The notes below the pieces were generated by a model. That model had not been told where the DNA came from. It saw nothing but the letters and a program-made list of their open reading frames with translations, and did no database searches. A stretch of DNA of 64,000 bases from Halodurantibacterium flavum. GTDB lineage: Bacteria > Pseudomonadota > Alphaproteobacteria > Rhodobacterales > Rhodobacteraceae. Of the stretch, positions 50,815 through 59,276 are shown piece after piece. The stretch lies in assembly GCF_042681825.1 (NCBI RefSeq), contig NZ_JBHUGH010000001.1, forward strand, positions 310,001-374,000. The letters are read 5' to 3'. Both the position numbers and the translations under genes were made by a program. Numbering within the stretch: the first letter of the stretch is position 1; each line of letters opens with the position of its first letter.

Positions 50815-52188
50815 TCAGTAGGCCAACGAAGGCAGCCAGAGCGTCAGGATCGGGAAACCGATCAGGATGGTCAGCGTCAGAAGGTCCATTGCAAGGAACC
50901 AGGTGATCCCGCGGAAGATCTCGGGCAGGGTAACCCTGTTGTTGAGCGCGCCGTTGATCATGTAGACGTTCAGGCCGATCGGCGGGGTGATCAGGCCAAT
51001 CTCCAGCAGCTTGATCACGATGATCCCGAACCAGATGGGGTTGATACCTGCCTCGTTCACCAGCGGCACGAGGATCGGCAGCGTCAGGAGCAGCAGCCCG
51101 ATGCTGTCGATCAGCATCCCCAGGATCAGGAAGATGATCGCGACGGCCAGCAGAATCCACCAGGTTTCGGTGCTGACCGACAGGATCGCGTCGGCAAAGG
51201 CGCGCGGAAACCCCGAGAGCGCAAGAAAGCGGGTGAAGAAGAGCGAGCCGATCAGGATGATGAAGATGGAGGCGGTGGATATCACGGCCTGCGACACCGC
51301 CTCGAAGAGGGCCGCGCGGGTCAGCTTGCGCCGGATCGCGGCGATCACCAGCGCCGCAAAGGCGCCCAGGGCACCCGCCTCGGTCGGGGAAAAGGCGCCC
51401 GAGAAGATGCCCCCCAGCACCACCAGGATCAGCGTGGGCAGCGGCCAGACATCGCGGAAGGCCTCGCGGCGTTCTTCGGCCGTGGGCTCGAACCGGACGC
51501 TGCCGGCAAGCTCGGGCTTCAGCTTCACGCGGATGACGATCATCGCCATGTAGATCAGCGCCGACAGGATGCCCGGGATGAACCCCGCCATGAACAGTTG
51601 CCCCACCGATACCTGTGCATAGACCCCGTAAAGGATCAGCAGGACGGACGGGGGGATCAGCGAGCCCAAGGTTCCCGAGGCCGCGATCGTCCCGGTCGCG
51701 AGCCCGCGGTCATAGCCGTTGTCCAGCATTTCCGGCACTGCCATGCGCGACATGGCCGAGGCGGTCGCCACGGAGGATCCCGAGGCCGCGGCAAAGAAGG
51801 CACAGGCGCCCACCGAGGTGATCGCAAGCCCCCCCGGCAGCCGCGCAAGNGCCGCGGCAAAGAAGGCACAGGCGCCCACCGAGGTGATCGCAAGCCCCCC
51901 CGGCAGCCGCGCAAGATAGAGCCGCAGCGACAGGAACAGCCCCCGCGTCATGTCGGTGGAGGAACAGATGAAGCCCATCAGCAGGAACATGGGCGCCGCC
52001 GAAAGCTCCCACTGTCCGACATAGTCGAAGGGCGTGGCAGAGATCATGCCCCAGGCCACGTTCATGTTGAACATGACCGCGATGCCAACGATCGACACCA
52101 GACCAAGCGCCAGCCCGATGGGGATCCGTATCGCGATCAGGACCAGCGCCGCGACAATGCCGGCGACACCGACTTCAAGGTTGGTCAT
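50815..52188 (-). CDS. dctM: TRAP transporter large permease DctM (contains assembly duplication)
   Basis: A DctM-family membrane protein starting MTNLEVGVAGIVAALVLIAI, with about 12 helices and ATASAMSRMAVPEMLDNGY plus GTLGSLIPPSVLLILYGVYA, characteristic DctM loops. As written it is 457 codons, including an ambiguous codon at the N (51850) and a 65-bp exact repeat on either side. Removing 66 bp gives 435 residues, close to the usual length and to the second DctM here (436). GGAG precedes the ATG. It partners DctQ and DctP upstream. Confidence 0.9.
   Translation of the reverse strand: MTNLEVGVAGIVAALVLIAIRIPIGLALGLVSIVGIAVMFNMNVAWGMISATPFDYVGQWELSAAPMFLLMGFICSSTDMTRGLFLSLRLYLARLPGGLAITSVGACAFFAAXLARLPGGLAITSVGACAFFAAASGSSVATASAMSRMAVPEMLDNGYDRGLATGTIAASGTLGSLIPPSVLLILYGVYAQVSVGQLFMAGFIPGILSALIYMAMIVIRVKLKPELAGSVRFEPTAEERREAFRDVWPLPTLILVVLGGIFSGAFSPTEAGALGAFAALVIAAIRRKLTRAALFEAVSQAVISTASIFIILIGSLFFTRFLALSGFPRAFADAILSVSTETWWILLAVAIIFLILGMLIDSIGLLLLTLPILVPLVNEAGINPIWFGIIVIKLLEIGLITPPIGLNVYMINGALNNRVTLPEIFRGITWFLAMDLLTLTILIGFPILTLWLPSLAY
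51785..51915. repeat. 65-bp perfect duplication flanking an N (contig-join artefact)
   Basis: 51785-51849 and 51851-51915 are identical, separated by a single N at 51850. This is what results when two contigs with overlapping ends are scaffolded without merging. The insertion is 66 bp, so the dctM frame is preserved by chance. It is almost certainly not biological. Confidence 0.9.
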
Positions 52189-52222
52189 ATCGATGTCTCC
52201 GAACACGGTTCCGGCGGGATGA

Positions 52223-52720
52223 TCACAGGGCCTGCCTGCGCAGGATCGCGCGACCCAGATTTGCAATGATGGCAAGCAGCGCGCCGGCAAAGCCGATGGG
52301 CAGCGCCCAGCGGGCCGGCCAGATCAGGAAGCGGAAGTTGCTCATCGCCTCTTCGCCGCGCCGGGTGGCGCGAAGCGCATCGGAGAGCGATTGCCAGAAC
52401 AGCATCCCGAAAAAGGCAAGGCCAAGCATGCAGGCGAGGATATACAGCGCAAGCTGCACGTGCGCCGGCATCATCTGCGCGAAAAGATCGACGCGGATGT
52501 TTTCGTTCTTCATCTCCACATGACCGAGGCCAAGGAAGACCAGCGCCACCATGTAGTAGAACGACACCCATTCCAGCGTGCCGACGATCTGTCCGTTGAA
52601 GAAATAGCGCACGCCGACATCAAGCGTGATGTGCAGCATCATCAGGACCATCACCAGCCCGGCGGCGGCCGCGGTGCCGATGTTGAGCCAGCGGATGATC
52701 CGTTCAAGGAACCGCATCAT
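52223..52720 (-). CDS. dctQ: TRAP transporter small permease DctQ
   Basis: A 165-residue protein with four helices. The start at 52720 gives MMRFLERIIRWLNIGTAAAA; upstream in-frame codons are Arg-rich and not membrane-like. TLEWVSFYYMVALVFLGLGH and ENIRVDLFAQMMP match DctQ. It lies between DctP and DctM as expected. Confidence 0.9.
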   Translation of the reverse strand: MMRFLERIIRWLNIGTAAAAGLVMVLMMLHITLDVGVRYFFNGQIVGTLEWVSFYYMVALVFLGLGHVEMKNENIRVDLFAQMMPAHVQLALYILACMLGLAFFGMLFWQSLSDALRATRRGEEAMSNFRFLIWPARWALPIGFAGALLAIIANLGRAILRRQAL

Positions 52721-52745
52721 GAGGCCTCGCAACAGGATGGTGAAA

Positions 52746-52774
52746 CGGCGGGCCCCTGCATTCCGGGCCCGCCG
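52746..52774 (-). terminator. Hairpin after dctP (attenuator-like)
   Basis: Arms CGGCGGGCCC (52746-52755) and GGGCCCGCCG (52765-52774) form a perfect 10-bp stem with a 9-nt loop in the short gap between the binding protein and DctQ. There is no T tract. Confidence 0.6.
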
Positions 52775-52778
52775 GGTG

Positions 52779-53900
52779 TCATTGCACGCCGTAGGTTGCC
52801 GCGTCGATCTTGCTGAAGATTTCCTGCATCGCAAGCGCGGTGAGTGCGTCTTCGTCCTCAGGGTCGATATCGGCGAGAAGCTCTTGCCATTTCTGCATCG
52901 TGTCCTGGAAATCGCCGATCAGCGCCTCGGGCTCGGCAATGCCGAAATCGGTGCGCGCCTTTTCGGCGGCATCCGCCGAGGTCCGGTCGCGGAAGGCTGC
53001 GACATGTTCCGCAAGATCCGCTTCGGGCTCATAGACATTGCCGCCGGCCGCGAGCGACGCCTGAAGACCGGCGTCGGCCTTTTCGGAATATGCGATGACC
53101 ATCCGTGCCATCGAACGGGCCGAGGCCTCCATCAGCACTTCGCGCTGTTCGGTGGTGAGGCCGGCCCAGAAACCGGGATTGTATCCCCACTGAGGCCCCG
53201 ACCAATACATTCCGGTGGACAGGAGGGTGGTGTGTTGCGCCACCTCAAGCAGCGAGCGGTCCACGAGGTCGCTGGCCGCATTCGTTGCGCAATCGAGGCT
53301 GCCGCGCTCAAGACCGGTATACATCTCGCTCGACGGAACGTTGACGGGGATGCCGCCGGCTTCCTCGACCCAGACGGATACGGCCGAGCCGGCGGTCCGG
53401 ATGCGCTTGCCGCGGATTTCCTGCAGGTTGCGCACCGGGTTGGAGCACATCAGGACATAGGCAGGTGTTGCGTAGGCGCCCAGATAGACCAGCCCGTTTG
53501 CCTGCCATTCCTCCAGCTGCACCGGATTGTTCATCGAAAAGTCGGTAACGGCGAAGATTGCCGTAAGGGGGTCGGAATAGGCAAACCCGAGTTCCTGAAC
53601 GGCATTCGCCACCGGAAGATCGGAGGGCGTATAGATCGCGGCATGATGCGCGACCTGCACCACATTGTCCTGGATGCCCTGCAAGGCCGCCCGCGGGGCA
53701 AGCAGCACGGTGCCGGTAAAGACCTCGGGCACGAGATCGCCGTCGGAAAGGTCCTGCACAAGCTCGGCCCAGCGGATATATCCTTCGCCCGACATCGGCA
53801 CGGCGCCTTCATAAAAGCTGTTGGCGATGAAGTTCGTCTGCGCCGAGACGCTGCCCGCAAGGATACCGGCAAGTGCGGTGAAGGCCATAAGTCGTTTCAT
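52779..53900 (-). CDS. dctP: TRAP transporter substrate-binding protein DctP
   Basis: A 373-residue periplasmic protein. The start at 53900 follows GGGAGAAG and yields the signal MKRLMAFTALAGILAGSVSA before QTNFIANSFYEGA. The conserved DctP core is visible in LQEIRGKRIRTAGSAVSVWV, with the substrate-contact Arg, and PSSEMYTGLERGSLDC. The ligand is unknown; most DctP proteins bind organic acids. It is followed by the hairpin, DctQ and DctM. Confidence 0.93.
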   Translation of the reverse strand: MKRLMAFTALAGILAGSVSAQTNFIANSFYEGAVPMSGEGYIRWAELVQDLSDGDLVPEVFTGTVLLAPRAALQGIQDNVVQVAHHAAIYTPSDLPVANAVQELGFAYSDPLTAIFAVTDFSMNNPVQLEEWQANGLVYLGAYATPAYVLMCSNPVRNLQEIRGKRIRTAGSAVSVWVEEAGGIPVNVPSSEMYTGLERGSLDCATNAASDLVDRSLLEVAQHTTLLSTGMYWSGPQWGYNPGFWAGLTTEQREVLMEASARSMARMVIAYSEKADAGLQASLAAGGNVYEPEADLAEHVAAFRDRTSADAAEKARTDFGIAEPEALIGDFQDTMQKWQELLADIDPEDEDALTALAMQEIFSKIDAATYGVQ

Positions 53901-54117
53901 AATCTTCTCCCTGTCATGATCCGCAGGCGGATCTGGTTTTGATTCTGGTTGGGTGGTTCTTCGGCTGTCGTCGTGTCCCGCGTCTGCCCCGGGGGCGGTT
54001 GCCTGCCGGAACGGGTCTGCCGGGTCCTCGGTCTTCTTCTGCGACGCGTGCGAAGGGGGTAGTGCCACGGAACGGGCTTGCGCCCGCCCGAACTTGCGGG
54101 GCCGGCCCGCGGCGGCC

Positions 54118-55356
54118 CTAGCGGAGCGACGCAGCCATTTTCACTGCCGCCCCTCCCTTCATGATAAGGGGCATATGCGCCCCCTGACGCGTCAGCAGGT
54201 CGAGATCCTTCAGCGGATTGCCATCGACCGCGATGACATCGGCGTAAGCGCCGGGGGCGATGGTGCCGATCCGGCCCTCCATCCGCAGCACTTTCGCCGC
54301 ATCCACCGTGGCCGAGCGGATCACCGCATCCGGCGGGATATAGCGGCCGCGAAGCGGGAATTCCCCCGATTGTTCGGTCTGCATCCCGCCGAGAAGGTCC
54401 GAGCCATAGCCCATGACCACACCCGCCTCGTGCATCTTTTCCAGCCGTTCCAGCCCCGCCTCGCGCACATCGGCGATCTTGGCGACCGATTCAGGCGGCA
54501 GGCCGAATTCGGCGCCTGATTTTGCAAGAATGTCATAGGTGATGTTGGTGGGCACCACCGGGATGCCTTCCCGCGCCACGCGGGCGATGGTGGCGTCGGA
54601 AATGAGGTTGCCGTGTTCGATGCACTCGAACCCGCAATCCAGCGCCCGCACGATGGCTTCGTCGGTATAAAGGTGCCCCGTCGCATAGGTGCCGAAGCTT
54701 CTCGCCACCTCGACCATGGCCTTGAGCTCCTCGACCGAGAAGACAAGGTAGCCTACCGGATCGGAGGGAGAGGAGACGCCACCATCGGCCATTGCCTTGA
54801 CGAACTGAGCCCCGTTCTTGATTTCCTCGCGCGCAGCGCGCTGCACTTCCGCGATGCCGTCACAGATGCGCCCCATTGCGCCAAGGCTTTGCGCATACCA
54901 GCTGGCATCCCGGCTGTCATAGGGACCACGGTAATCGGTATGGCCTCCGGTCTGCGACAGCGCCTTGCCACAGATGATCAGGCGAGGACCGGCAAAGGCG
55001 CCTTCCTCGACCGCAAGCTGGAGGCCGCGGTCGGCGCCGCCAAGATCGCGCACGGTGGTGAAGCCGCGCATCAGCATGTCGCGCATCAAGACGCTGCTGC
55101 GCGCCGCGATCAGCGAGGACGGCAGCGCGGCATTGAGGCCCAGATTGGCCGTGGTCGCGATGACGTGGACGTGGCAGTCGATCAGCCCGGGCATCACCGT
55201 GAGGCCGGCAAGGTCCAGAACCTCGTCCGTCTCGGCGGTGACGCCGGGGCCCACCTCACGGATCATGCCGTTTTCGATCACGATGGTCATCGGCTCGGTT
55301 GGTTCGGTCGTGGTTCCGTCAACGATCCGGGCATTTTTCAGCAGAATTGCAGTCAT
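54118..55356 (-). CDS. Metal-dependent amidohydrolase (imidazolonepropionase/prolidase-like)
   Basis: A 412-residue hydrolase. HVH at residues 62-64 (PGLIDCHVHV), the bridging-lysine region GAQFVKAMADGGVSSP, His ligands in ATGHLYTDEA and CIEHGNLI, and the catalytic Asp in GYGSDLLGG follow the binuclear prolidase/carboxypeptidase-like pattern. The start at 55356 follows GAGAGGCC. It lies between the isochorismatase-type gene and the TRAP genes on one strand, suggesting hydrolysis of an imported amide or peptide-like compound. Confidence 0.93.
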   Translation of the reverse strand: MTAILLKNARIVDGTTTEPTEPMTIVIENGMIREVGPGVTAETDEVLDLAGLTVMPGLIDCHVHVIATTANLGLNAALPSSLIAARSSVLMRDMLMRGFTTVRDLGGADRGLQLAVEEGAFAGPRLIICGKALSQTGGHTDYRGPYDSRDASWYAQSLGAMGRICDGIAEVQRAAREEIKNGAQFVKAMADGGVSSPSDPVGYLVFSVEELKAMVEVARSFGTYATGHLYTDEAIVRALDCGFECIEHGNLISDATIARVAREGIPVVPTNITYDILAKSGAEFGLPPESVAKIADVREAGLERLEKMHEAGVVMGYGSDLLGGMQTEQSGEFPLRGRYIPPDAVIRSATVDAAKVLRMEGRIGTIAPGAYADVIAVDGNPLKDLDLLTRQGAHMPLIMKGGAAVKMAASLR

Positions 55357-55405
55357 CTGGCCTCTCTGGGTTCCGGGCCTTGAACGGGCCGCGGCGGATT
55401 TGATG

Positions 55406-56068
55406 TCAGTTGGTGTGGGCCGCGGCAGGTGCGACGGCGCCCTTGTGCCAGCGGTCGAGGTAATCGAGCACATATTGCAGATCGACCACGTCCACATAGC
55501 GCCGGCCAAGGTCGCGCAGGTTGTCGCGGTGCGGCTGTTCCTCGATGTCGCCCACGCAATCCTCGGGAACCAGGGTGCGATAGCGATAGCTGAACGAATC
55601 GATCGAGGTCGCGCGGATGCAGCCGCTGGTGTTGCAGCCGGTGACGATCACCGTATCGACCCGTTCCTTGGTGAAGAAATCCGCGACATCGGTGCCGAAG
55701 AAGATCGAGGGTGCCTTCTTGCACACCGTCAGGTCATAGTCGGGATCATAGATGCTCGGGTCGAAGTCGATGCTGGGATGATCGCGCCGGAAGGTTTCCC
55801 GAACGGCGGTGATCTTCCAGTAGGGCATTTCGCGTTCGTTCATGTAGGCGGTGTTGCAGTTCGCGACCGGCACGCCCATGGCGCGCGCGACCTTGAGCAG
55901 CCGCGCTGTATTTTCCAGCGCCCGCATGACCAGCGGCGCCCCGCCAAGGGGATACTGCGCTTCGGTAAAGCCCTTCTGGAAATCCACCACCACGATTCCC
56001 GGCTTGAAGCCCGTCCCGACCGGGATTTCACCATAGCTGCGTTGCTTGTAGTCGTCTGCCGTAGACAT
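55406..56068 (-). CDS. Isochorismatase family cysteine hydrolase (N-carbamoylsarcosine amidase-like)
   Basis: A 220-residue protein with the Asp-Lys-Cys triad of the family: D29 in VVVDFQKGF, K117/K118 in VCKKAPSIFFGTD, and C150 in VTGCNTSGCIRATSIDSF with the cis-peptide region just before it. The family includes N-carbamoylsarcosine amidase, nicotinamidase and maleamate amidase. An amide-cleaving role fits the neighbouring amidohydrolase. It is the first gene of the left arm, and a 24-bp palindrome lies 45 bp upstream. Confidence 0.92.
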   Translation of the reverse strand: MSTADDYKQRSYGEIPVGTGFKPGIVVVDFQKGFTEAQYPLGGAPLVMRALENTARLLKVARAMGVPVANCNTAYMNEREMPYWKITAVRETFRRDHPSIDFDPSIYDPDYDLTVCKKAPSIFFGTDVADFFTKERVDTVIVTGCNTSGCIRATSIDSFSYRYRTLVPEDCVGDIEEQPHRDNLRDLGRRYVDVVDLQYVLDYLDRWHKGAVAPAAAHTN

Positions 56069-56405
56069 GCGCTTCTTCTCCCCGAGCCATCACATCCAGA
56101 GTGCGTGATTAAAAAAAACAGTCAAGACGGTTTTTTAGTTGATCGAAAATGCAGGCTGGCGGGCGCGTGGCGGAACGTCTTTCAAAGCGCCCTGTGCACT
56201 CGTATGCGCGGGGCGGGCAGGAGATGCCGATCTCATGTGCATGTTGCAAACCTATCCGCAAACATCATCGTTTTTCCCGTCCAACAAAAAAGCCGGTTGA
56301 CATGTTTGTAAATATGGATGTGCTTTGGGACAGGAACACGGCGCAGAGGGAGCGCCGGAACTAACAGCATCAGAAAAAACCACGAACAACAGAGAGGAAG
56401 AAAAT
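56069..56405. other. 337-bp divergent promoter region
   Basis: No gene is seen. This AT-richer region separates the two TRAP arms. It holds the palindrome at 56113-56136 and, on the right side, a TTGACA hexamer (56297-56302) that could be a -35 element for the second TRAP operon. Confidence 0.6.
56113..56136. promoter_or_regulatory. 24-bp near-perfect palindrome (candidate TetR-family operator)
   Basis: Left arm AAAAAACAGTC (56113-56123), centre AA, right arm GACGGTTTTTT (56126-56136). The arms are complementary at 10 of 11 positions. It lies 45 bp upstream of the isochorismatase-type start in the space shared by the divergent TRAP operons. The TetR-type regulator at 60599-61276 is the obvious candidate. 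Confidence 0.6.
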
Positions 56406-57386
56406 ATGAAGAGACTGCTACCGGGGATCCTGCTGGCGGCCATCGCCGGCACGGCATCTGCCCAGACGAACATGGATATGGCGAACGAATACCCGCCGAA
56501 CTCCATCCATGCAGAAACGGCAGATCACTTCATTCGTGTGTTGGGCGAAGAATCCGGTGGGCTCGTGATCGTCACCCCGCATCACGGCGGGGCGCTCGGC
56601 TACAAATCCGTCGACCACTACGATGCCGTAGGCGATGGGGCAGTGCAGATCGCCACCTCGTTCTCGGGCGCATGGTCCGGCATCAATCCGATCTTTCTCG
56701 TCTCGTCGCTGCCTTTCCTCGCGACAGATCTTGACGATACCCGCGCTCTTTACGAGGCCACGCGGCCCTATTATGCGGCGGCGATGGAGGCCGACAATCA
56801 GGTCTTCCTTTACGCGACGCCATGGCCGGCCTCGGGGTTCTGGGGGAGAAAGCCCGTCGACACGGTCGAGGCGTTGCGCGGTCTGAAGATCCGGTCGTTC
56901 GACACGCCCGGCACTACGACGCTCGTGAATGCGGGCGCAGCGCCGGTTCAGCTGTCCTGGGCCGATATCGTCCCGCAGCTGACCACGAACGGCATCGACG
57001 CGGTTCTGACCTCGGCCGATGGCGGGGCCTCGGCGCAGTTCTGGGAATACCTGTCGGACTTCACCGAGGTGAACTATGCCCTGCCGCTCCAGGTGACCCA
57101 CATGAACCGCGACGCCTTCGAGGCGCTGTCCGAGGAAGACCGTGCCGCCCTGCTCGAGGCCGCCCGCCAGACCGAAACCTTCGGGTGGGATCTGCTGTCT
57201 AGCCGCGTCAGCGAGAACTACGCGACCCTTGCCCAGAACGGTGTGACCGTCACGACCGAGGTGGATCCGGCGCTGATCGCAAGCCTGCAGGCCGCGGCCG
57301 AACCGGTGGTGTCGGACTGGGCCGAGCGGGTCGGCCCCGACGCGCAGGCGCTGCTGTCCGCCTATCGCGCAGCCATCGCGGACTGA
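56406..57386 (+). CDS. dctP: TRAP transporter substrate-binding protein DctP (second system)
   Basis: A 326-residue periplasmic protein. The start at 56406 follows GAGAGGAAG and gives the signal MKRLLPGILLAAIAGTASAQ. The core includes VEALRGLKIRSFDTPGTTTL (conserved Arg) and NGIDAVLTSADGGAS. It is clearly different from the DctP at 52779-53900, so the two systems probably have different ligands. The hairpin and DctQ/DctM follow. Confidence 0.93.
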   Translation: MKRLLPGILLAAIAGTASAQTNMDMANEYPPNSIHAETADHFIRVLGEESGGLVIVTPHHGGALGYKSVDHYDAVGDGAVQIATSFSGAWSGINPIFLVSSLPFLATDLDDTRALYEATRPYYAAAMEADNQVFLYATPWPASGFWGRKPVDTVEALRGLKIRSFDTPGTTTLVNAGAAPVQLSWADIVPQLTTNGIDAVLTSADGGASAQFWEYLSDFTEVNYALPLQVTHMNRDAFEALSEEDRAALLEAARQTETFGWDLLSSRVSENYATLAQNGVTVTTEVDPALIASLQAAAEPVVSDWAERVGPDAQALLSAYRAAIAD

Positions 57387-57392
57387 TCCGAC

Positions 57393-57416
57393 GGTGCCCG
57401 GCGTAATCCGGGCACC
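57393..57416 (+). terminator. Hairpin after second dctP (attenuator-like)
   Basis: GGTGCCCGG/CCGGGCACC (57393-57401, 57408-57416) with loop CGTAAT forms a perfect 9-bp stem 6 bp after the stop. There is no T tract. Confidence 0.6.
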
Positions 57417-57434
57417 TGATCAGGGGAAGGGGAC

Positions 57435-57947
57435 ATGATGCGGTTCTTTCTGTCGTTTGCAGATTTCCTCGCGCGGATGGGTGCCTATCTGGCGAGTGCA
57501 GTTCTCGTTGGAATGGTCGGGCTTATCCTGTGGGAAATCGTCCTGCGCAGCGTCTTTCACACCTCGACCTTCGTGATGGACGAATTCGTGGGCTATGGGG
57601 TCGCCTCGGTGACGTTCATGGCGCTGGCCCATGCGGTGGGGCAGGGGCAGATCATCCGGGTTGGTCTTTTGATCGAGCGGGTGCCGCCCGGGCCGCGACG
57701 GTGGCTGGAGAGTCTGTCTGCCGTGATCGGGCTCGTGACAGTCACGGTGCTGATCTACTTTTTCTGGCTACGGGTGGCGCGCGCCTGGACCCGCGGCTCG
57801 GTCTCCAACTCCGTGGCCCAGGTGCCAATGTGGATACCCGAAGCCGTCGTGATGGGCGGCCTCGGTCTCCTGTGGCTGCAACTTCTCGCGCATCTGATCC
57901 GCAACAGTCTGGGGGACATGCGCGCCGTGACCCCAGCCACCCGCTGA
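57435..57947 (+). CDS. dctQ: TRAP transporter small permease DctQ (second system)
   Basis: A 170-residue four-helix protein beginning MMRFFLSFADFLARMGAYLA. The DctQ features LILWEIVLRSVFHTSTFVMD and GQIIRVGLLIERVP are present. AAGGGG precedes the start, and it is followed 18 bp later by DctM. Confidence 0.92.
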   Translation: MMRFFLSFADFLARMGAYLASAVLVGMVGLILWEIVLRSVFHTSTFVMDEFVGYGVASVTFMALAHAVGQGQIIRVGLLIERVPPGPRRWLESLSAVIGLVTVTVLIYFFWLRVARAWTRGSVSNSVAQVPMWIPEAVVMGGLGLLWLQLLAHLIRNSLGDMRAVTPATR

Positions 57948-57965
57948 CAATCGACGGAGCATTCA

Positions 57966-59276
57966 ATGGAAGCCCTTCTGTCTGCCGGCGCCCTGCTGGC
58001 GATGATATTCCTCATGCTCGGGCTGGGTGTCTGGATCTTTGTCGGGCTGATCGCCGTCAGCGGCATGGGCCTGGTCGTTCTGGCGGGCATGGACCTGTCA
58101 CGGGTGGCGACGATCGCCACGGGCATCATCTATCGCTACTCCTCCGCTTGGGAACTGGCCGCCATCCCGATGTTCATCTGGATGGGAGAGATCATCTTCC
58201 GCACCGATATTTCCGACCGCATCTTCAGGGGCCTTGCGCCCTTCGTGGCTCATGTGCCGGGGCGGCTGCTGCATACCAACGTGATGGGCTGCACCCTTTT
58301 CGCCGCCGTCAGCGGATCGAGTGCCGCAACCACGGCCACGGTGGGCAAGATCACCACGACAGAGCTTGCAAGCCGCGGCTACAGCCGGTCGCTGTCGCTG
58401 GGGTCACTGGCCGGTGCGGGCAGTTTCGGGCTGTTGATCCCGCCCTCGATCATCATGATCGTTTACGGCATTCTGGCGGAAGTCTCGATCAGCCGCCTGT
58501 TTGCAGCCGGTGTCATGCCAGGATTGATGATCGCGGCCCTGTTTTCCGCCTATATCATCCTGCGCGCGCTTCTGGACCCCTCGGTCGCCCCCCACGGCGG
58601 GGAGCGCTACCGCCTGCGGGACTATGCCCATGCGCTGGTTGACCTCATGCCGATCTTCGCGCTGATGGGGATCGTCCTTGGCGCGATCTATACCGGTGTG
58701 GCCACCCCGTCCGAGGCGGCGGCGGTGGGTGTCTTCGGCGCGCTCGTTATCGCCGGAGTCCTCCGCCAGCTTTCGATCCGGCTGCTGATGGAGACGCTGC
58801 TGGGGGCGGTGCAACTGAGCGCAATGATCTGTTCACTGCTGATCGCGGCGGCGTTCCTGTCGACGGCGATGGGCTATCTGCATATCCCGGCGGATGTGGC
58901 GCGCGCCATCGGGGCGCTGAACCTGTCGCCGGCCATGCTCATCCTGACGCTGACGGTGTTCTACATCCTGCTGGGCCTGTTTCTGGACGGCGTGTCGATC
59001 ATCGTGATGAGCTTGCCAATCACCCTGCCGCTGGTCGCGGGCGCTGGCATTGATCCGGTCTGGTTCGGGATCTTTCTGATCGTCACGGTCGAACTGGGGC
59101 AGGTGACGCCGCCTGTCGGTTTCAACCTCTTCGTGCTGCAAGGTATGACAAGAGAGCCGGTGGGCCGGATCGCCCTCTATGCCTTTCCGTTCTTCTTGCT
59201 GATGCTGATCGGCATCGCGCTGCTTGCCGTTTTCCCTGCAATAGCCCTTTGGCTGCCCGGATATCTTTATGGCTGA
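57966..59276 (+). CDS. dctM: TRAP transporter large permease DctM (second system)
   Basis: A 436-residue membrane protein with about 12 helices. Typical DctM loops are FAAVSGSSAATTATVGKITT and GSFGLLIPPSIIMIVYGILA, and the C-terminal half has ELGQVTPPVGFNLFVLQGMT. The stop overlaps the GAF-protein start by 8 bp, so the GAF gene is coupled to the transporter. Confidence 0.95.
   Translation: MEALLSAGALLAMIFLMLGLGVWIFVGLIAVSGMGLVVLAGMDLSRVATIATGIIYRYSSAWELAAIPMFIWMGEIIFRTDISDRIFRGLAPFVAHVPGRLLHTNVMGCTLFAAVSGSSAATTATVGKITTTELASRGYSRSLSLGSLAGAGSFGLLIPPSIIMIVYGILAEVSISRLFAAGVMPGLMIAALFSAYIILRALLDPSVAPHGGERYRLRDYAHALVDLMPIFALMGIVLGAIYTGVATPSEAAAVGVFGALVIAGVLRQLSIRLLMETLLGAVQLSAMICSLLIAAAFLSTAMGYLHIPADVARAIGALNLSPAMLILTLTVFYILLGLFLDGVSIIVMSLPITLPLVAGAGIDPVWFGIFLIVTVELGQVTPPVGFNLFVLQGMTREPVGRIALYAFPFFLLMLIGIALLAVFPAIALWLPGYLYG

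Noticed and set aside
51785..51915. Internal duplication in DctM as a genuine protein repeat
   Set aside because: The copies are identical at DNA level and separated by a single N. A scaffolding artefact explains this fully.
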